From: Paenibacillus ihbetae
Lineage (GTDB): Bacteria; Bacillota; Bacilli; Paenibacillales; Paenibacillaceae
Length of the DNA: 64,000 bases
Assembly: GCF_002741055.1 (NCBI RefSeq)
Contig: NZ_CP016809.1
Coordinates: forward strand, 4,566,501-4,630,500
Direction: 5' to 3'
Shown here: positions 17,614-25,473 of the stretch, piece after piece
Layout of the letters: each line of letters begins with the position of its first letter
Numbering within the stretch: position 1 is the stretch's first letter
The notes under the pieces: model-generated
Told to the model about the DNA's origin: nothing
The model's database searches: none
Seen by the model: the letters and a program-made list of their open reading frames with translations, nothing else
Translations under genes and position numbers: made by a program

Positions 17614-17656
17614 CTGTTGGCTCCCGTTACAAAATATGGTACTATATAGCCAACAG
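17614..17656 (+). promoter_or_regulatory. Promoter embedded in a 9-bp inverted repeat
   Basis: TTGGCT (17617-17622) and TACTAT (17640-17645) are 17 bases apart. The arms CTGTTGGCT (17614-17622) and AGCCAACAG (17648-17656) are perfect inverted repeats covering the -35 and the expected transcription start, like a repressor operator. Confidence 0.55.
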
Positions 17657-17674
17657 TATAACATAGTGAAACGG

Positions 17675-17718
17675 GAAGCACCCTTAACGACGCTGCGGCG
17701 GAGTTGGGGTGCTTTTTT
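17675..17718 (+). terminator. Terminator upstream of the HRDC gene
   Basis: GCACCCTTAAC pairs with GTTGGGGTGC (G-U pairs allowed), followed by T6. It ends fructokinase transcripts, but also lies downstream of the promoter at 17617-17645, so it may act as an attenuator in the HRDC leader. Confidence 0.75.
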
Positions 17719-17772
17719 GCGTTGCATGAGGTTGTACTGAAAGAATGTGATAACGGGAGGTAGACAGGAGTT

Positions 17773-18786
17773 ATGCAAATCGTGTTCATGAATCAGATGA
17801 GCAAAACGGACGAGCAGGGGCACTCGAGCTTCGCGCAGGTATGGATCGGAGAGGAGGAGGGCGTCTGGAGCCTAGGCTGGCGGGACATCGACCCCGAGGG
17901 CGAGGCCGCCGATGACGACTGGTATGAAGGAGGCTCGTGGAATGAGCTCCTCTGCGTATACCGCCACCACTTGGCCAGGAAGCTGGCGGAGGGGTATCGT
18001 CCGATCATCGAAGGGATTTTTAACGAGTCCGGGGAGATCGGCGGCAGGAATCTCCATGTGCAGAAGCTTCAATGCTACAGCGAGCTGTACGGCTCGGAGG
18101 AGCTGTATACCGAGCTGTGCGCCTGGCGGCGCCGGAAGGCGGCTTCCGGGCGGAAGGCTCCGTACTTTATCGCCAGCAACCGGGTGCTGCGGCTGATCAG
18201 CGCGTTCGTGCCCCAGACCGAGGAAGAGCTGCTGCAGCTGCCCGGAATCGGGCCTGCCAAAGCTTCCGAGCACGGGGCGGAGTGGCTTGAGATCACGGCG
18301 AAGGTGGAACGCGCGACAACCTTCCCGCTGGATTGGGTTTATGACCGGCTCCCGGAGGATGTGTTCGTCTCCTGGTTGTACAAGCAGAAGGAGGAGAAAT
18401 ACAAGCAGGAGCTGGAGCGGTACCGGATCCGCCGCTCGATGCTGCTTGGCATAGCTGAAGGAGCGACGCTGGAGCAGCTGGAAGAGCGTACGTCGCTGTC
18501 CCGCCGCGATCTGATCGAGCAGCTGGAGGGGCTTGAGAAGGAAGGCTACGACACCGAACAGCTGGTGCAAGCCGAGCTGGGCACCGTGCCGGACGCGGAG
18601 CAGGCAGCGGTATGGAAGGCTTTCGAGGAGCTTGGCGACACGTTTCTCAAGCCGGTTCTTCAGCGCGTATACGGTCAGGAGAAGGGGGGAGAGGAGGTTG
18701 GCGGAACGGAGAAGCTGTATGAGCGGCTGCGTCTGATCCGGATCCGCTTCCGCCGAGAGGAATCCCGGCAAGCGAGTGCCGGGTAA
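17773..18786 (+). CDS. HRDC domain protein
   Basis: A 337-residue protein. The N-terminal 100 residues are of unknown fold; residues about 107-178 form an HRDC domain (LCAWRRRKAA, FIASNRVLRLIS, LLQLPGIGPAKASEHG), a nucleic-acid-binding module of RecQ helicases and RNase D. The C-terminal third is helical and charged, with a possible winged-helix piece (ATLEQLEERTSLSRRDLIEQL). No helicase or nuclease motif is seen, so it is a binding protein at most. GGGAGG lies upstream of ATG 17773. Confidence 0.75.
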   Translation: MQIVFMNQMSKTDEQGHSSFAQVWIGEEEGVWSLGWRDIDPEGEAADDDWYEGGSWNELLCVYRHHLARKLAEGYRPIIEGIFNESGEIGGRNLHVQKLQCYSELYGSEELYTELCAWRRRKAASGRKAPYFIASNRVLRLISAFVPQTEEELLQLPGIGPAKASEHGAEWLEITAKVERATTFPLDWVYDRLPEDVFVSWLYKQKEEKYKQELERYRIRRSMLLGIAEGATLEQLEERTSLSRRDLIEQLEGLEKEGYDTEQLVQAELGTVPDAEQAAVWKAFEELGDTFLKPVLQRVYGQEKGGEEVGGTEKLYERLRLIRIRFRREESRQASAG

Positions 18787-18810
18787 GGCTAGGTATACTG
18801 CAGAATCGCG

Positions 18811-18851
18811 CTGTCCCATGAGTAGAGCATCTACTGTGGGGCAGTTTTTTA
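18811..18851 (+). terminator. Terminator of the HRDC gene
   Basis: CTGTCCCATGAGTAGA pairs with TCTACTGTGGGGCAG (small bulge) and is followed by six T. Confidence 0.8.
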
Positions 18852-18886
18852 TGAACGATAGCTGCGCACGAAGCATCTCTTCGCAT

Positions 18887-18940
18887 AGAAAAAGAGGAGC
18901 CCCGCAAGATCGAATGATCTCAAGGGACGCCTCCTCTTTA
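18887..18940 (-). terminator. Terminator of corA
   Basis: AAAGAGGAG and CTCCTCTTT arms, with an inner AGATC/GATCT hairpin. On the minus strand it ends in a T-rich tail. Confidence 0.75.
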
Positions 18941-18971
18941 ATAACATGCTGCTATACCTATGCTCTGTAAT

Positions 18972-19907
18972 TTAAATCCAGTCCTTTTTCCGGAACAGAT
19001 AAAACATCAGCAGGCCGGCAAATACCATGACGCCGATCACAACGTAATACGAATATTCCCAATGCAGTTCCGGCATATTGTCGAAGTTCATCCCGTAGAT
19101 GCCTGTGATCAGCGTCAGCGGGATGAAGATGGTCGTAATGGCGGTAAAAACACGCATGATTTCGTTGGCACGATTCGCAATGCTAGACTGATACGCTTCC
19201 CGCAGGTTGCCCATCAAATCGCGGTAGGTTTCGAACGTTTCCGAAATTTTCACGGCATTCTCATAAATATCGCTGAAATATTTCTGCAGCTGGTCGTCGA
19301 TCAGCCGAAGATCCTTTTTGTTAAGCGTATTGATAACTTCCTTCTGCGGTCCCAGCACCTTCTTCAGCCACAGGATCTCGCTTCGCAGGCCGATAATTTC
19401 GCTGAGATGCGTCTTCTTGGTATGAATAAGAATGTCTTCCTCTAGCTTCTCAATCCGGGCTTCGATCCGGTCGCCGACCGAAAAGTAATTGTCCGTAACC
19501 AAGTCGATCAGCAGGTAGAGGAACCGGTCGGGCGTGCTGACCTCGTCTTCCCATAGCAGGGGCTTGACGGTACGCAGCTCGTGAATTTTCTGTTTCGTCA
19601 CGGTGATAATGAAATGTCTGCCCAGGAAAATATTCAGGGCACGGAGGAAAATTTCCTCATCATCAAAACGAATGCTGTTTACAACGATAAAATAATGGTT
19701 TTCATATATTTCGATCTTCGGACGCTGCTCCTCTTCGCTCAGGCAGTCCTCCACCGCAAGATCATGCAGGGAGAAGAGCGGCTGCAGCTCGGCTAAATCA
19801 TCGACATCCGCATCCAGCCAGTAAAAGCCGCTGGCCGGTGGCGTCAGCGTCATCTGGATATCATCAACAGGGGTAAATACACCCGCATCAACCAACCGGA
19901 TTTTCAT
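18972..19907 (-). CDS. corA: CorA-family magnesium/cobalt transporter
   Basis: A 311-residue channel subunit. CorA proteins form pentamers that let Mg2+ (and Co2+) into the cell. A long N-terminal cytoplasmic domain with coiled helices is followed by two C-terminal membrane helices; the selectivity motif YGMN (Gly272-Met273-Asn274) precedes the MPEL loop, and the protein ends in the basic RKKDWI. AAGGAG precedes ATG 19907. The gene has a leader of about 240 bases with its own small ORF and possible switching hairpins, described separately. Confidence 0.93.
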   Translation of the reverse strand: MKIRLVDAGVFTPVDDIQMTLTPPASGFYWLDADVDDLAELQPLFSLHDLAVEDCLSEEEQRPKIEIYENHYFIVVNSIRFDDEEIFLRALNIFLGRHFIITVTKQKIHELRTVKPLLWEDEVSTPDRFLYLLIDLVTDNYFSVGDRIEARIEKLEEDILIHTKKTHLSEIIGLRSEILWLKKVLGPQKEVINTLNKKDLRLIDDQLQKYFSDIYENAVKISETFETYRDLMGNLREAYQSSIANRANEIMRVFTAITTIFIPLTLITGIYGMNFDNMPELHWEYSYYVVIGVMVFAGLLMFYLFRKKDWI

Positions 19908-19908
19908 T

Positions 19909-20050
19909 CTGATATCACTCCTTCTTCATTCGAACATTCAAGGCACAGGATATCAGCTTAGCCGGTGTACGGGCTTTGTTGGTCTTCTCCAAGTGAGAAC
20001 TATGACAAAAGCGCATGAAAAATAACGCTGCCCTCTGCCGGTAAGCTGAT
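19909..20050 (-). promoter_or_regulatory. Candidate translational switch in the corA leader
   Basis: Three segments can pair in exclusive ways. Arm 1 (20038-20050) lies inside the small ORF. Arm 2 (19949-19965) pairs with arm 1 through CCGGCTAAGCTGAT, 13 pairs with one bulge. Arm 3 (19909-19916, GATATCAG in the RNA) lies between the corA ribosome site and ATG and pairs perfectly with CTGATATC of arm 2. Because bases 19952-19956 are used in both, only one hairpin can form. There is no T-run, so control of translation is more likely than termination. Confidence 0.55.
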
Positions 20051-20116
20051 CCTGGTCCTATGCGGTTGTGCATCCTTCGCTTCCACGTTCTGGCTCGGGT
20101 CACCGTCCATTTTCAT
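20000..20116 (-). CDS. 38-codon leader ORF upstream of corA
   Basis: ATG 20116 is preceded by AAAGAGGTGAAAC, a good ribosome site, and reads 38 codons to TAG. The peptide starts MKMDGDPSQN, acidic with a proline, and has no membrane segment or known domain. It ends 92 bases before the corA start and lies within the same transcript. Arm 1 of the leader hairpins is inside codons 23-27. I infer a regulatory leader peptide rather than a protein with its own function. It could also be chance. Confidence 0.5.
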   Translation of the reverse strand: MKMDGDPSQNVEAKDAQPHRTRISLPAEGSVIFHALLS

Positions 20117-20156
20117 GTTTCACCTCTTTCGTCATGGGGCTAAATAGCACTTGTCT

Positions 20157-20185
20157 AGTATAACGCCGGGTTTAGGAGCTTTCAA
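20157..20185 (-). promoter_or_regulatory. Sigma-A promoter of corA and its leader ORF
   Basis: On the minus strand TTGAAA (20185-20180) and TATACT (20162-20157) are 17 bases apart. Transcription would start near 20150, giving a leader of about 240 bases. Confidence 0.7.
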
Positions 20186-20266
20186 GCCGTAATCGGGCCA
20201 AACGGAAGGCGTTAATACAGGGTATTGAGAAAGGGATGTAATGTGACGGCTCGCTTGAAAAGATGC

Positions 20267-20293
20267 TTGACGAAAATATACGGATGATATAAA
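20267..20293 (+). promoter_or_regulatory. Promoter of the met operon
   Basis: TTGACG (20267-20272) and TATAAA (20288-20293) with a short 15-base spacer, just upstream of the SAM riboswitch. Confidence 0.6.
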
Positions 20294-20333
20294 GTAAGTA
20301 TCAATATAACAACACAACTAAATACAGCGAAAT

Positions 20334-20466
20334 CTTATCAAGAGCAGGTGGAGGGACTAGCCCTATGAAACCCGGCAACCGGCGGCAATATCGCACGGTG
20401 CTAATTCTTGCAGGTTGTACGACAATCCATGATGGAACGTATAGCCTGGCAGATGAGAGAGGAGCA
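20334..20466 (+). promoter_or_regulatory. SAM-I (S-box) riboswitch
   Basis: The S-box core is intact: CTTATCAAGAGCAGGTGGAG, then GGACTAGCCCTATGAAACCC, GGCAACC, GGTGCTAATTC and the closing GATGAGAGAGG. It binds S-adenosylmethionine and, when bound, favours the downstream terminator. It controls metA-metI-metC. Confidence 0.95.
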
Positions 20467-20485
20467 TTGTAGTAATGTATACGAC

Positions 20486-20517
20486 GACCTTTCTCGACCG
20501 AGAAAGGTCTTCTTGCG
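20486..20517 (+). terminator. Riboswitch-controlled terminator
   Basis: GACCTTTCTC-GACC-GAGAAAGGTC followed by a T-rich tract, 20 bases after the SAM aptamer and about 75 bases before metA. Confidence 0.88.
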
Positions 20518-20592
20518 TTTATACAGTCGAAGCGCTCTTACTCAAGCTGCAGCGGATGTACCACTACATATTTTTGAAGGAGTGAGCTAAAG

Positions 20593-21510
20593 GTGCCTAT
20601 TAAGATCCCTGATGCCCTGCCGGCCAAAGAAGTGCTGGCGGGAGAGAACATTTTTGTTATGGATGAAAGTCATGCCTTTCACCAGGATATCCGCCCGCTG
20701 CGGATTGCGATTCTGAATCTTATGCCGACGAAGGAAACGACGGAGACCCAGCTGCTCCGGCTGATCGGGAACTCGCCGCTCCAGGTTGATGTTGTCCTGC
20801 TGCACCCAAGCTCCCATGTATCGAAGAACACGTCGGCTGAGCATTTAAAGTCGTTCTACAAAACGTTCGAGCAAGTGAAGAATCGCCGCTTTGACGGCAT
20901 GATTATCACCGGTGCTCCGGTGGAGCAGCTCGAATTCGAAGAGGTCAATTATTGGGAGGAGCTCACCGAAATTTTCGAATGGAGCAAGACGCATGTGACC
21001 TCGACCATGCATATTTGCTGGGCATCCCAGGCCGGCTTGTACTACCATTACGGCGTGCCGAAATACAGCTTGGAAGAGAAGTGCTTCGGCGTGTTTTCCC
21101 ATACGGTCAGCGAGCCCTGTACCAAGCTGCTTCGCGGCTTCGACGACATGTTCTTCGTTCCGCATTCCCGCCACACCGAGGTCCGGCGCGAGGACATTGC
21201 GGGCATCGATGACCTGGTCATTCTGTCGGAGTCCGAGGAGGCAGGCATCTACCTGGTAGCAAGCAGGGACGGCAAGCAAATATTCGCCACCGGTCACTCG
21301 GAATATGATCCGGATTCCCTGAAATGGGAATATGACCGGGATATCGCGAAGGGATTGGATATTGCGCTGCCGCGCAATTATTATCCGAATGATGATCCGA
21401 CCCGCAATCCTCCTTCGATCTGGCGGGCCCATGCTAACTTATTGTTTACGAATTGGCTCAATTACTATGTATATCAAGAAACTCCATATGATATCGGTCC
21501 ACAAATATAG
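20593..21510 (+). CDS. metA: Homoserine O-acetyltransferase of the MetA family
   Basis: A 305-residue enzyme activating homoserine for methionine synthesis. The glutamine-amidotransferase-like fold shows the nucleophile Cys142 in [16 protein letters not shown], and catalytic His and Glu in PHSRHTE and GHSEYD. Glu111 in [16 protein letters not shown] is the residue linked to acetyl-CoA use in Bacillus MetA, while succinyl-CoA enzymes have Gly there, so acetylation is predicted. The GTG start at 20593 follows GAAGGAGTGAG. First gene after the SAM riboswitch. Confidence 0.93.
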   Translation: MPIKIPDALPAKEVLAGENIFVMDESHAFHQDIRPLRIAILNLMPTKETTETQLLRLIGNSPLQVDVVLLHPSSHVSKNTSAEHLKSFYKTFEQVKNRRFDGMIITGAPVEQLEFEEVNYWEELTEIFEWSKTHVTSTMHICWASQAGLYYHYGVPKYSLEEKCFGVFSHTVSEPCTKLLRGFDDMFFVPHSRHTEVRREDIAGIDDLVILSESEEAGIYLVASRDGKQIFATGHSEYDPDSLKWEYDRDIAKGLDIALPRNYYPNDDPTRNPPSIWRAHANLLFTNWLNYYVYQETPYDIGPQI

Positions 21511-21533
21511 AAGCCGCCAAGGAGGAAGTTGTA

Positions 21534-22718
21534 ATGGAGAGAAAACCGCTGAATATCGAGAGCCGGCTGGCGCAAATCGGATCGGTGAATGAGCCGGTGA
21601 CCGGAGCCGTGACGTTCCCGATCTATCAGGCCACCGCATACCGTCATCCGAAGCTTGGGCAAAGCACGGGCTTTGATTATATCCGCACGAAAAATCCGAC
21701 CCGGCAAGTGCTGGAGGAATCGATCGCCGAACTGGAGTCCGGCGACGCGGGCTTTGCCTGCAGCTCGGGCATGGCGGCCTTGCAGACGATATTTGCCATG
21801 TTCAGCCAAGGCGATCACCTGATCGTATCGCTGGATCTCTATGGCGGAACCTATCGGCTGCTGGACCGAATCATGTCCAAGTTCGGCGTGAGCGCAACGT
21901 ATGTCGACACGAATGACCTGGACGCGCTGGAGCAATCCCGCAAGCCGAATACGAGGGCGGTGTTTATCGAGACGCCGACCAACCCGCTGATGATGATCAC
22001 GGATATTGAAGCGGTCTGTACATGGGCCAGACATCATGGTCTGATCACGATTGTGGACAACACGCTGCTGACGCCCTACTTCCAGCGTCCGATCGAGCTT
22101 GGAGCGGATATCGTCATACATAGCGCCACCAAGTATTTGGGCGGCCATAATGACGTGCTGGCCGGGCTTATCGTTACGAAAGGCAGGGAGCTGTCCGAAG
22201 AAATCGCCTTTTTGCACAATTCCATCGGCGCGGTGCTAAGCCCATCCGATTCCTATCAGCTGATGAGGGGCATGAAGACGCTGGCGCTCCGCATGGACCG
22301 GCACCAAAGCAACGCGACTGCAGTCGCCCGCTTTCTGACAACCCATCCGGCGATCGCGGAGGTGTTCTACCCTGCGCTGCCTGAGCACCCGGGCTATGAG
22401 ATTCAGAACCGGCAGTCCAGCGGAAATACCGGCATCTTCTCCTTCAAAGTGAAAGATGCCCGTTACGTAGAGCCCGTACTGCGACATATCAAGCTGATAG
22501 CCTTCGCCGAAAGCCTCGGCGGCGTCGAATCGCTCATGACCTATCCGGCGGTGCAGACGCATGCGGATATTCCGGTGGAGATTCGCGAGGCCGTCGGGGT
22601 AGATGACCGGCTGCTGCGTTTCTCGGTCGGCATCGAGCATGCGGATGATCTGATCGCTGATTTGGATGCGGCCTTGAACGCGGCCGTGGCCGAAGTGGAA
22701 GGAGGCGTACGGGGATGA
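21534..22718 (+). CDS. metI: Cystathionine gamma-synthase / O-acetylhomoserine thiolase MetI
   Basis: A 394-residue PLP enzyme of the Cys/Met metabolism family. The PLP lysine is Lys200 in HSATKYLGGH; YIRTKNPTRQVLEESIAELE, CSSGMAA, DLYGGTYRL and ETPTNP are family hallmarks. It joins O-acetylhomoserine with cysteine (or sulfide). AAGGAGG precedes ATG 21534, 23 bases after metA. It overlaps metC by four bases (ATGA), so the pair is translationally coupled as in Bacillus metIC. Confidence 0.92.
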   Translation: MERKPLNIESRLAQIGSVNEPVTGAVTFPIYQATAYRHPKLGQSTGFDYIRTKNPTRQVLEESIAELESGDAGFACSSGMAALQTIFAMFSQGDHLIVSLDLYGGTYRLLDRIMSKFGVSATYVDTNDLDALEQSRKPNTRAVFIETPTNPLMMITDIEAVCTWARHHGLITIVDNTLLTPYFQRPIELGADIVIHSATKYLGGHNDVLAGLIVTKGRELSEEIAFLHNSIGAVLSPSDSYQLMRGMKTLALRMDRHQSNATAVARFLTTHPAIAEVFYPALPEHPGYEIQNRQSSGNTGIFSFKVKDARYVEPVLRHIKLIAFAESLGGVESLMTYPAVQTHADIPVEIREAVGVDDRLLRFSVGIEHADDLIADLDAALNAAVAEVEGGVRG

Positions 22719-23935
22719 GCATCGACAAAGCTGCGCGCATTGGCGAGAAGGGGCGGACGCATTCCGGACCGAAAGGACGGGATGCGGACCCGCTCCGCTT
22801 CGAGACAAAGCTGCTTCATTTCGGCGGGGAGATCGACCGGGCGACCGGGGCATCCAGTGTGCCGATCTATCAGGCATCGACCTTTCACCACGAGGATATC
22901 TACCAGCCTCCGCTTCATGATTACAGCCGATCCGGCAACCCGACCCGCCAAGCGCTCGAGGATTATATCGCATTGCTTGAAGGCGGTGTTCGGGGGTTCG
23001 CGTACGCTTCCGGCATGGCCGCGATATCCAGCTCGTTCATGCTGCTGTCGGCAGGCGATCATATGATCGTTACGGAGGACGTGTATGGAGGAACCTATCG
23101 GCTGTTAACCAGCATCCTGAACCGGATGGGCATTGAAAGCACCTTCGTGGACATGACCGATCTTGAACAGGTGAAGGCGGCCCTTAAGCCGAACACGAAG
23201 GCGGTCTATATGGAGACGCCGTCCAATCCGACGCTGAACATTACGGATATCGGAGCAGTGACCGATTGGGCGAAGGAGCATGATCTGCTTACGCTTCTTG
23301 ATAATACCTTTATGACCCCGTACTATCAGCGGCCGATCGAATTCGGCGTTGACATCGTCATTCACAGCGCCACCAAATTTCTGGGGGGACACAGCGACGT
23401 TCTCGCAGGCCTCGCGGTTGCCAGAACGGAAGAGCTGGCCGGGCGGCTGAAGCAGCTCCAGAACGGGCTTGGCACGGTGCTTGGCGTTCAGGATTCATGG
23501 CTGCTCATGCGGGGGATGAAGACGCTAGGCGCGCGGATGGCTCATTCCGAAGAGAGTGCAGCCAAGCTGGCGGCATGGCTGCAAGGAAGAAGCGATATCG
23601 AGCGCGTCTACTATCCGGGTCTCTTGAATCATCCGGGGCGCGAGATTCACGAGAAGCAATCGAGCGGCTATGGGGCGGTCATCTCGTTTGACGTCGGTTC
23701 CGGGGAGCGGGCGAAGCAGGTGCTGAACCAAGTGAAGCTGCCGCTGGTGGCGGTCAGCCTGGGAGCGGTGGAGAGCATTCTGTCCTATCCGGCCATGATG
23801 TCCCATGCGGCGATGGGCGAGCAGGTTCGTCACGAACGGGGCATTACGGACGGGCTGCTGCGTTTCTCCGTCGGACTTGAGGATGTGGATGATCTAATTG
23901 CCGACCTGGATCAGGCACTTGCCGGCAGCCGCTAA
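22715..23935 (+). CDS. metC: Cystathionine beta-lyase MetC
   Basis: A 406-residue PLP enzyme cleaving cystathionine to homocysteine. The PLP lysine is Lys221 in HSATKFLGGH; YSRSGNPTRQALEDYIALLE, ASGMAA and DVYGGTYRL match the family and resemble MetI next door, from which it probably arose by duplication. A basic N-terminal extension of about 25 residues precedes the usual start of the fold. The SAM riboswitch controls the operon, which ends with a terminator at 24015. Confidence 0.9.
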   Translation: MSIDKAARIGEKGRTHSGPKGRDADPLRFETKLLHFGGEIDRATGASSVPIYQASTFHHEDIYQPPLHDYSRSGNPTRQALEDYIALLEGGVRGFAYASGMAAISSSFMLLSAGDHMIVTEDVYGGTYRLLTSILNRMGIESTFVDMTDLEQVKAALKPNTKAVYMETPSNPTLNITDIGAVTDWAKEHDLLTLLDNTFMTPYYQRPIEFGVDIVIHSATKFLGGHSDVLAGLAVARTEELAGRLKQLQNGLGTVLGVQDSWLLMRGMKTLGARMAHSEESAAKLAAWLQGRSDIERVYYPGLLNHPGREIHEKQSSGYGAVISFDVGSGERAKQVLNQVKLPLVAVSLGAVESILSYPAMMSHAAMGEQVRHERGITDGLLRFSVGLEDVDDLIADLDQALAGSR

Positions 23936-24014
23936 GGAGCGCGCGACCGGTGGGACTTTCCGTAAAAAGGGACAGTGCGGAACGGCTGTTCACAATATTT
24001 CCATATTTTTATCC

Positions 24015-24046
24015 GGCATCCCGCCCGCAGCGGGATGTCGTTTTTG
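24015..24046 (+). terminator. Terminator of the met operon
   Basis: GGCATCCCGC-CCGCA-GCGGGATGTC hairpin followed by five T. Confidence 0.85.
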
Positions 24047-24133
24047 TTGCCGGATTGTGGTAGGATGAAAGGACGAAGTTTTTTGATTGTTTTGTTGAGT
24101 AGTCATTTTTTCGGATAAGGGAGGCTGCAAGAA

Positions 24134-25267
24134 ATGAGTGCGGTAAACCGTATTTTGGATAAAGCTTTACGCGGTGAAAGACTAAACCTCGAGGATACTG
24201 TTACGCTGTTTGAAAGCGATGAGGTGGAGAAAATAGGGCATGCGGCGAATGTGATGACCAAGCGTCTGCACCCAGACCCGATCACGACATTTGTCATCGG
24301 CCGGAACATCAACTATACGAACGTCTGCGACGTATACTGCCGCTTTTGTGCTTTTTACCGGAGACCGGGCTCGTCTGAAGGATACGTGCTGCCGGACGAG
24401 ACGATCTTTCAGAAGATTCAGGAGACCGAGGACGTTAACGGAACCGAGATCCTGATGCAGGGGGGGACCAATCCGGATCTGCCATTCAGCTATTACACGG
24501 ATCTTCTGCGCAACATCAAGAAGCGGTTCCCGAATATTACGATGCACTCCTTCTCGCCTGCGGAGATCATGAAGATGGTCGAGGTGTCGGGCTTGTCGCT
24601 GGAGGAGGTCGTACGCGAGCTCCGCGATGCCGGACTGGACTCGCTTCCCGGCGGCGGCGCCGAAATTCTGGATGACCGGATCCGGAAGAAGGTCAGCCGC
24701 TTGAAGGGCTCCTGGCGCCAATGGATGGATGTCATGCAGACGGCTCACCGGCTCGGCATGAACACGACGGCCACGATGGTCATCGGTCTCGGCGAGACGA
24801 TGGAAGAGCGGGCGCTGCATTTGCTGCGCGTGCGGGATGCGCAGGATGAGTGCATTCAGAACGGCTGGAATTCCAAGGGCTTCCTTGCTTTTATTCCATT
24901 TACCTTCCAGCCTGACAACACGAACCTGAAGCGTGAGCGGGAGACGCCGGAGGCTTACTTGAAGACCGTTGCGATCGGCCGCCTCGCCATCGATAATGTG
25001 CCGAACCTGCAGTCCTCCTGGGTAACGATGGGACCGGAGATCGGCAAGCTGTCGCTTAGCTACGGCTGCAACGATTTCGGCAGCACGATGATGGAGGAGA
25101 ACGTGGTTTCCTCTGCAGGTGCCGTGTACAAGGTTAACATCGAGTCGATTCTGAAGCTGATCCGCGAGACCGGCAATATTCCGGCCCAGCGGAACACCCG
25201 CTACGAAATCCTCCGCGTGTTTGAGGACAACAGCAGCGTAGAGCGCGATTTCGTCATGCAGAACTAA
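24134..25267 (+). CDS. mqnC: Cyclic dehypoxanthine futalosine synthase MqnC
   Basis: A 377-residue radical-SAM enzyme of the futalosine route to menaquinone; it closes the spiro ring of dehypoxanthine futalosine. The iron-sulfur cysteines are Cys65, Cys69 and Cys72 in NVCDVYCRFCAF. QGGTNPDLP, HSFSPAEI and DSLPGGGAEIL are MqnC/CofG-type motifs. AAGGGAGG precedes ATG 24134. It stands alone between terminators, so other mqn genes must be elsewhere. MqnE is the nearest alternative, but the motifs favour MqnC. Confidence 0.93.
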   Translation: MSAVNRILDKALRGERLNLEDTVTLFESDEVEKIGHAANVMTKRLHPDPITTFVIGRNINYTNVCDVYCRFCAFYRRPGSSEGYVLPDETIFQKIQETEDVNGTEILMQGGTNPDLPFSYYTDLLRNIKKRFPNITMHSFSPAEIMKMVEVSGLSLEEVVRELRDAGLDSLPGGGAEILDDRIRKKVSRLKGSWRQWMDVMQTAHRLGMNTTATMVIGLGETMEERALHLLRVRDAQDECIQNGWNSKGFLAFIPFTFQPDNTNLKRERETPEAYLKTVAIGRLAIDNVPNLQSSWVTMGPEIGKLSLSYGCNDFGSTMMEENVVSSAGAVYKVNIESILKLIRETGNIPAQRNTRYEILRVFEDNSSVERDFVMQN

Positions 25268-25296
25268 TACCAATACTTAGATAGCGTACACGCTGC

Positions 25297-25334
25297 GAAA
25301 GCGGATCGGGGAACGGCCTCGGTCCGCTTTTTTG
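25297..25334 (+). terminator. Terminator of mqnC
   Basis: AAAGCGGATCGGG-GAACGG-CCTCGGTCCGCTTT followed by T6. Confidence 0.85.
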
Positions 25335-25473
25335 CATGCCGTTAATCGCCCAGGCCACTATTCATTCCGGCGCTTAAATATTCCTTGGACTTGCTTGTTT
25401 TTCCAAGCAGGTGTTCCGTATATCCCCGTGCGGGTCCCCATATACTGAAAAGGGATTCGAAAGGAGTGATTCC

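Noticed and set aside
19915..20103. 62-codon minus-strand frame in the corA leader
   Set aside because: It overlaps the better-supported 38-codon ORF in another frame, has no good ribosome site and runs over the corA ribosome-site region.
19908..20150. M-box magnesium riboswitch upstream of corA
   Set aside because: The conserved M-box core sequences were not found; the leader fits a peptide-based switch better.
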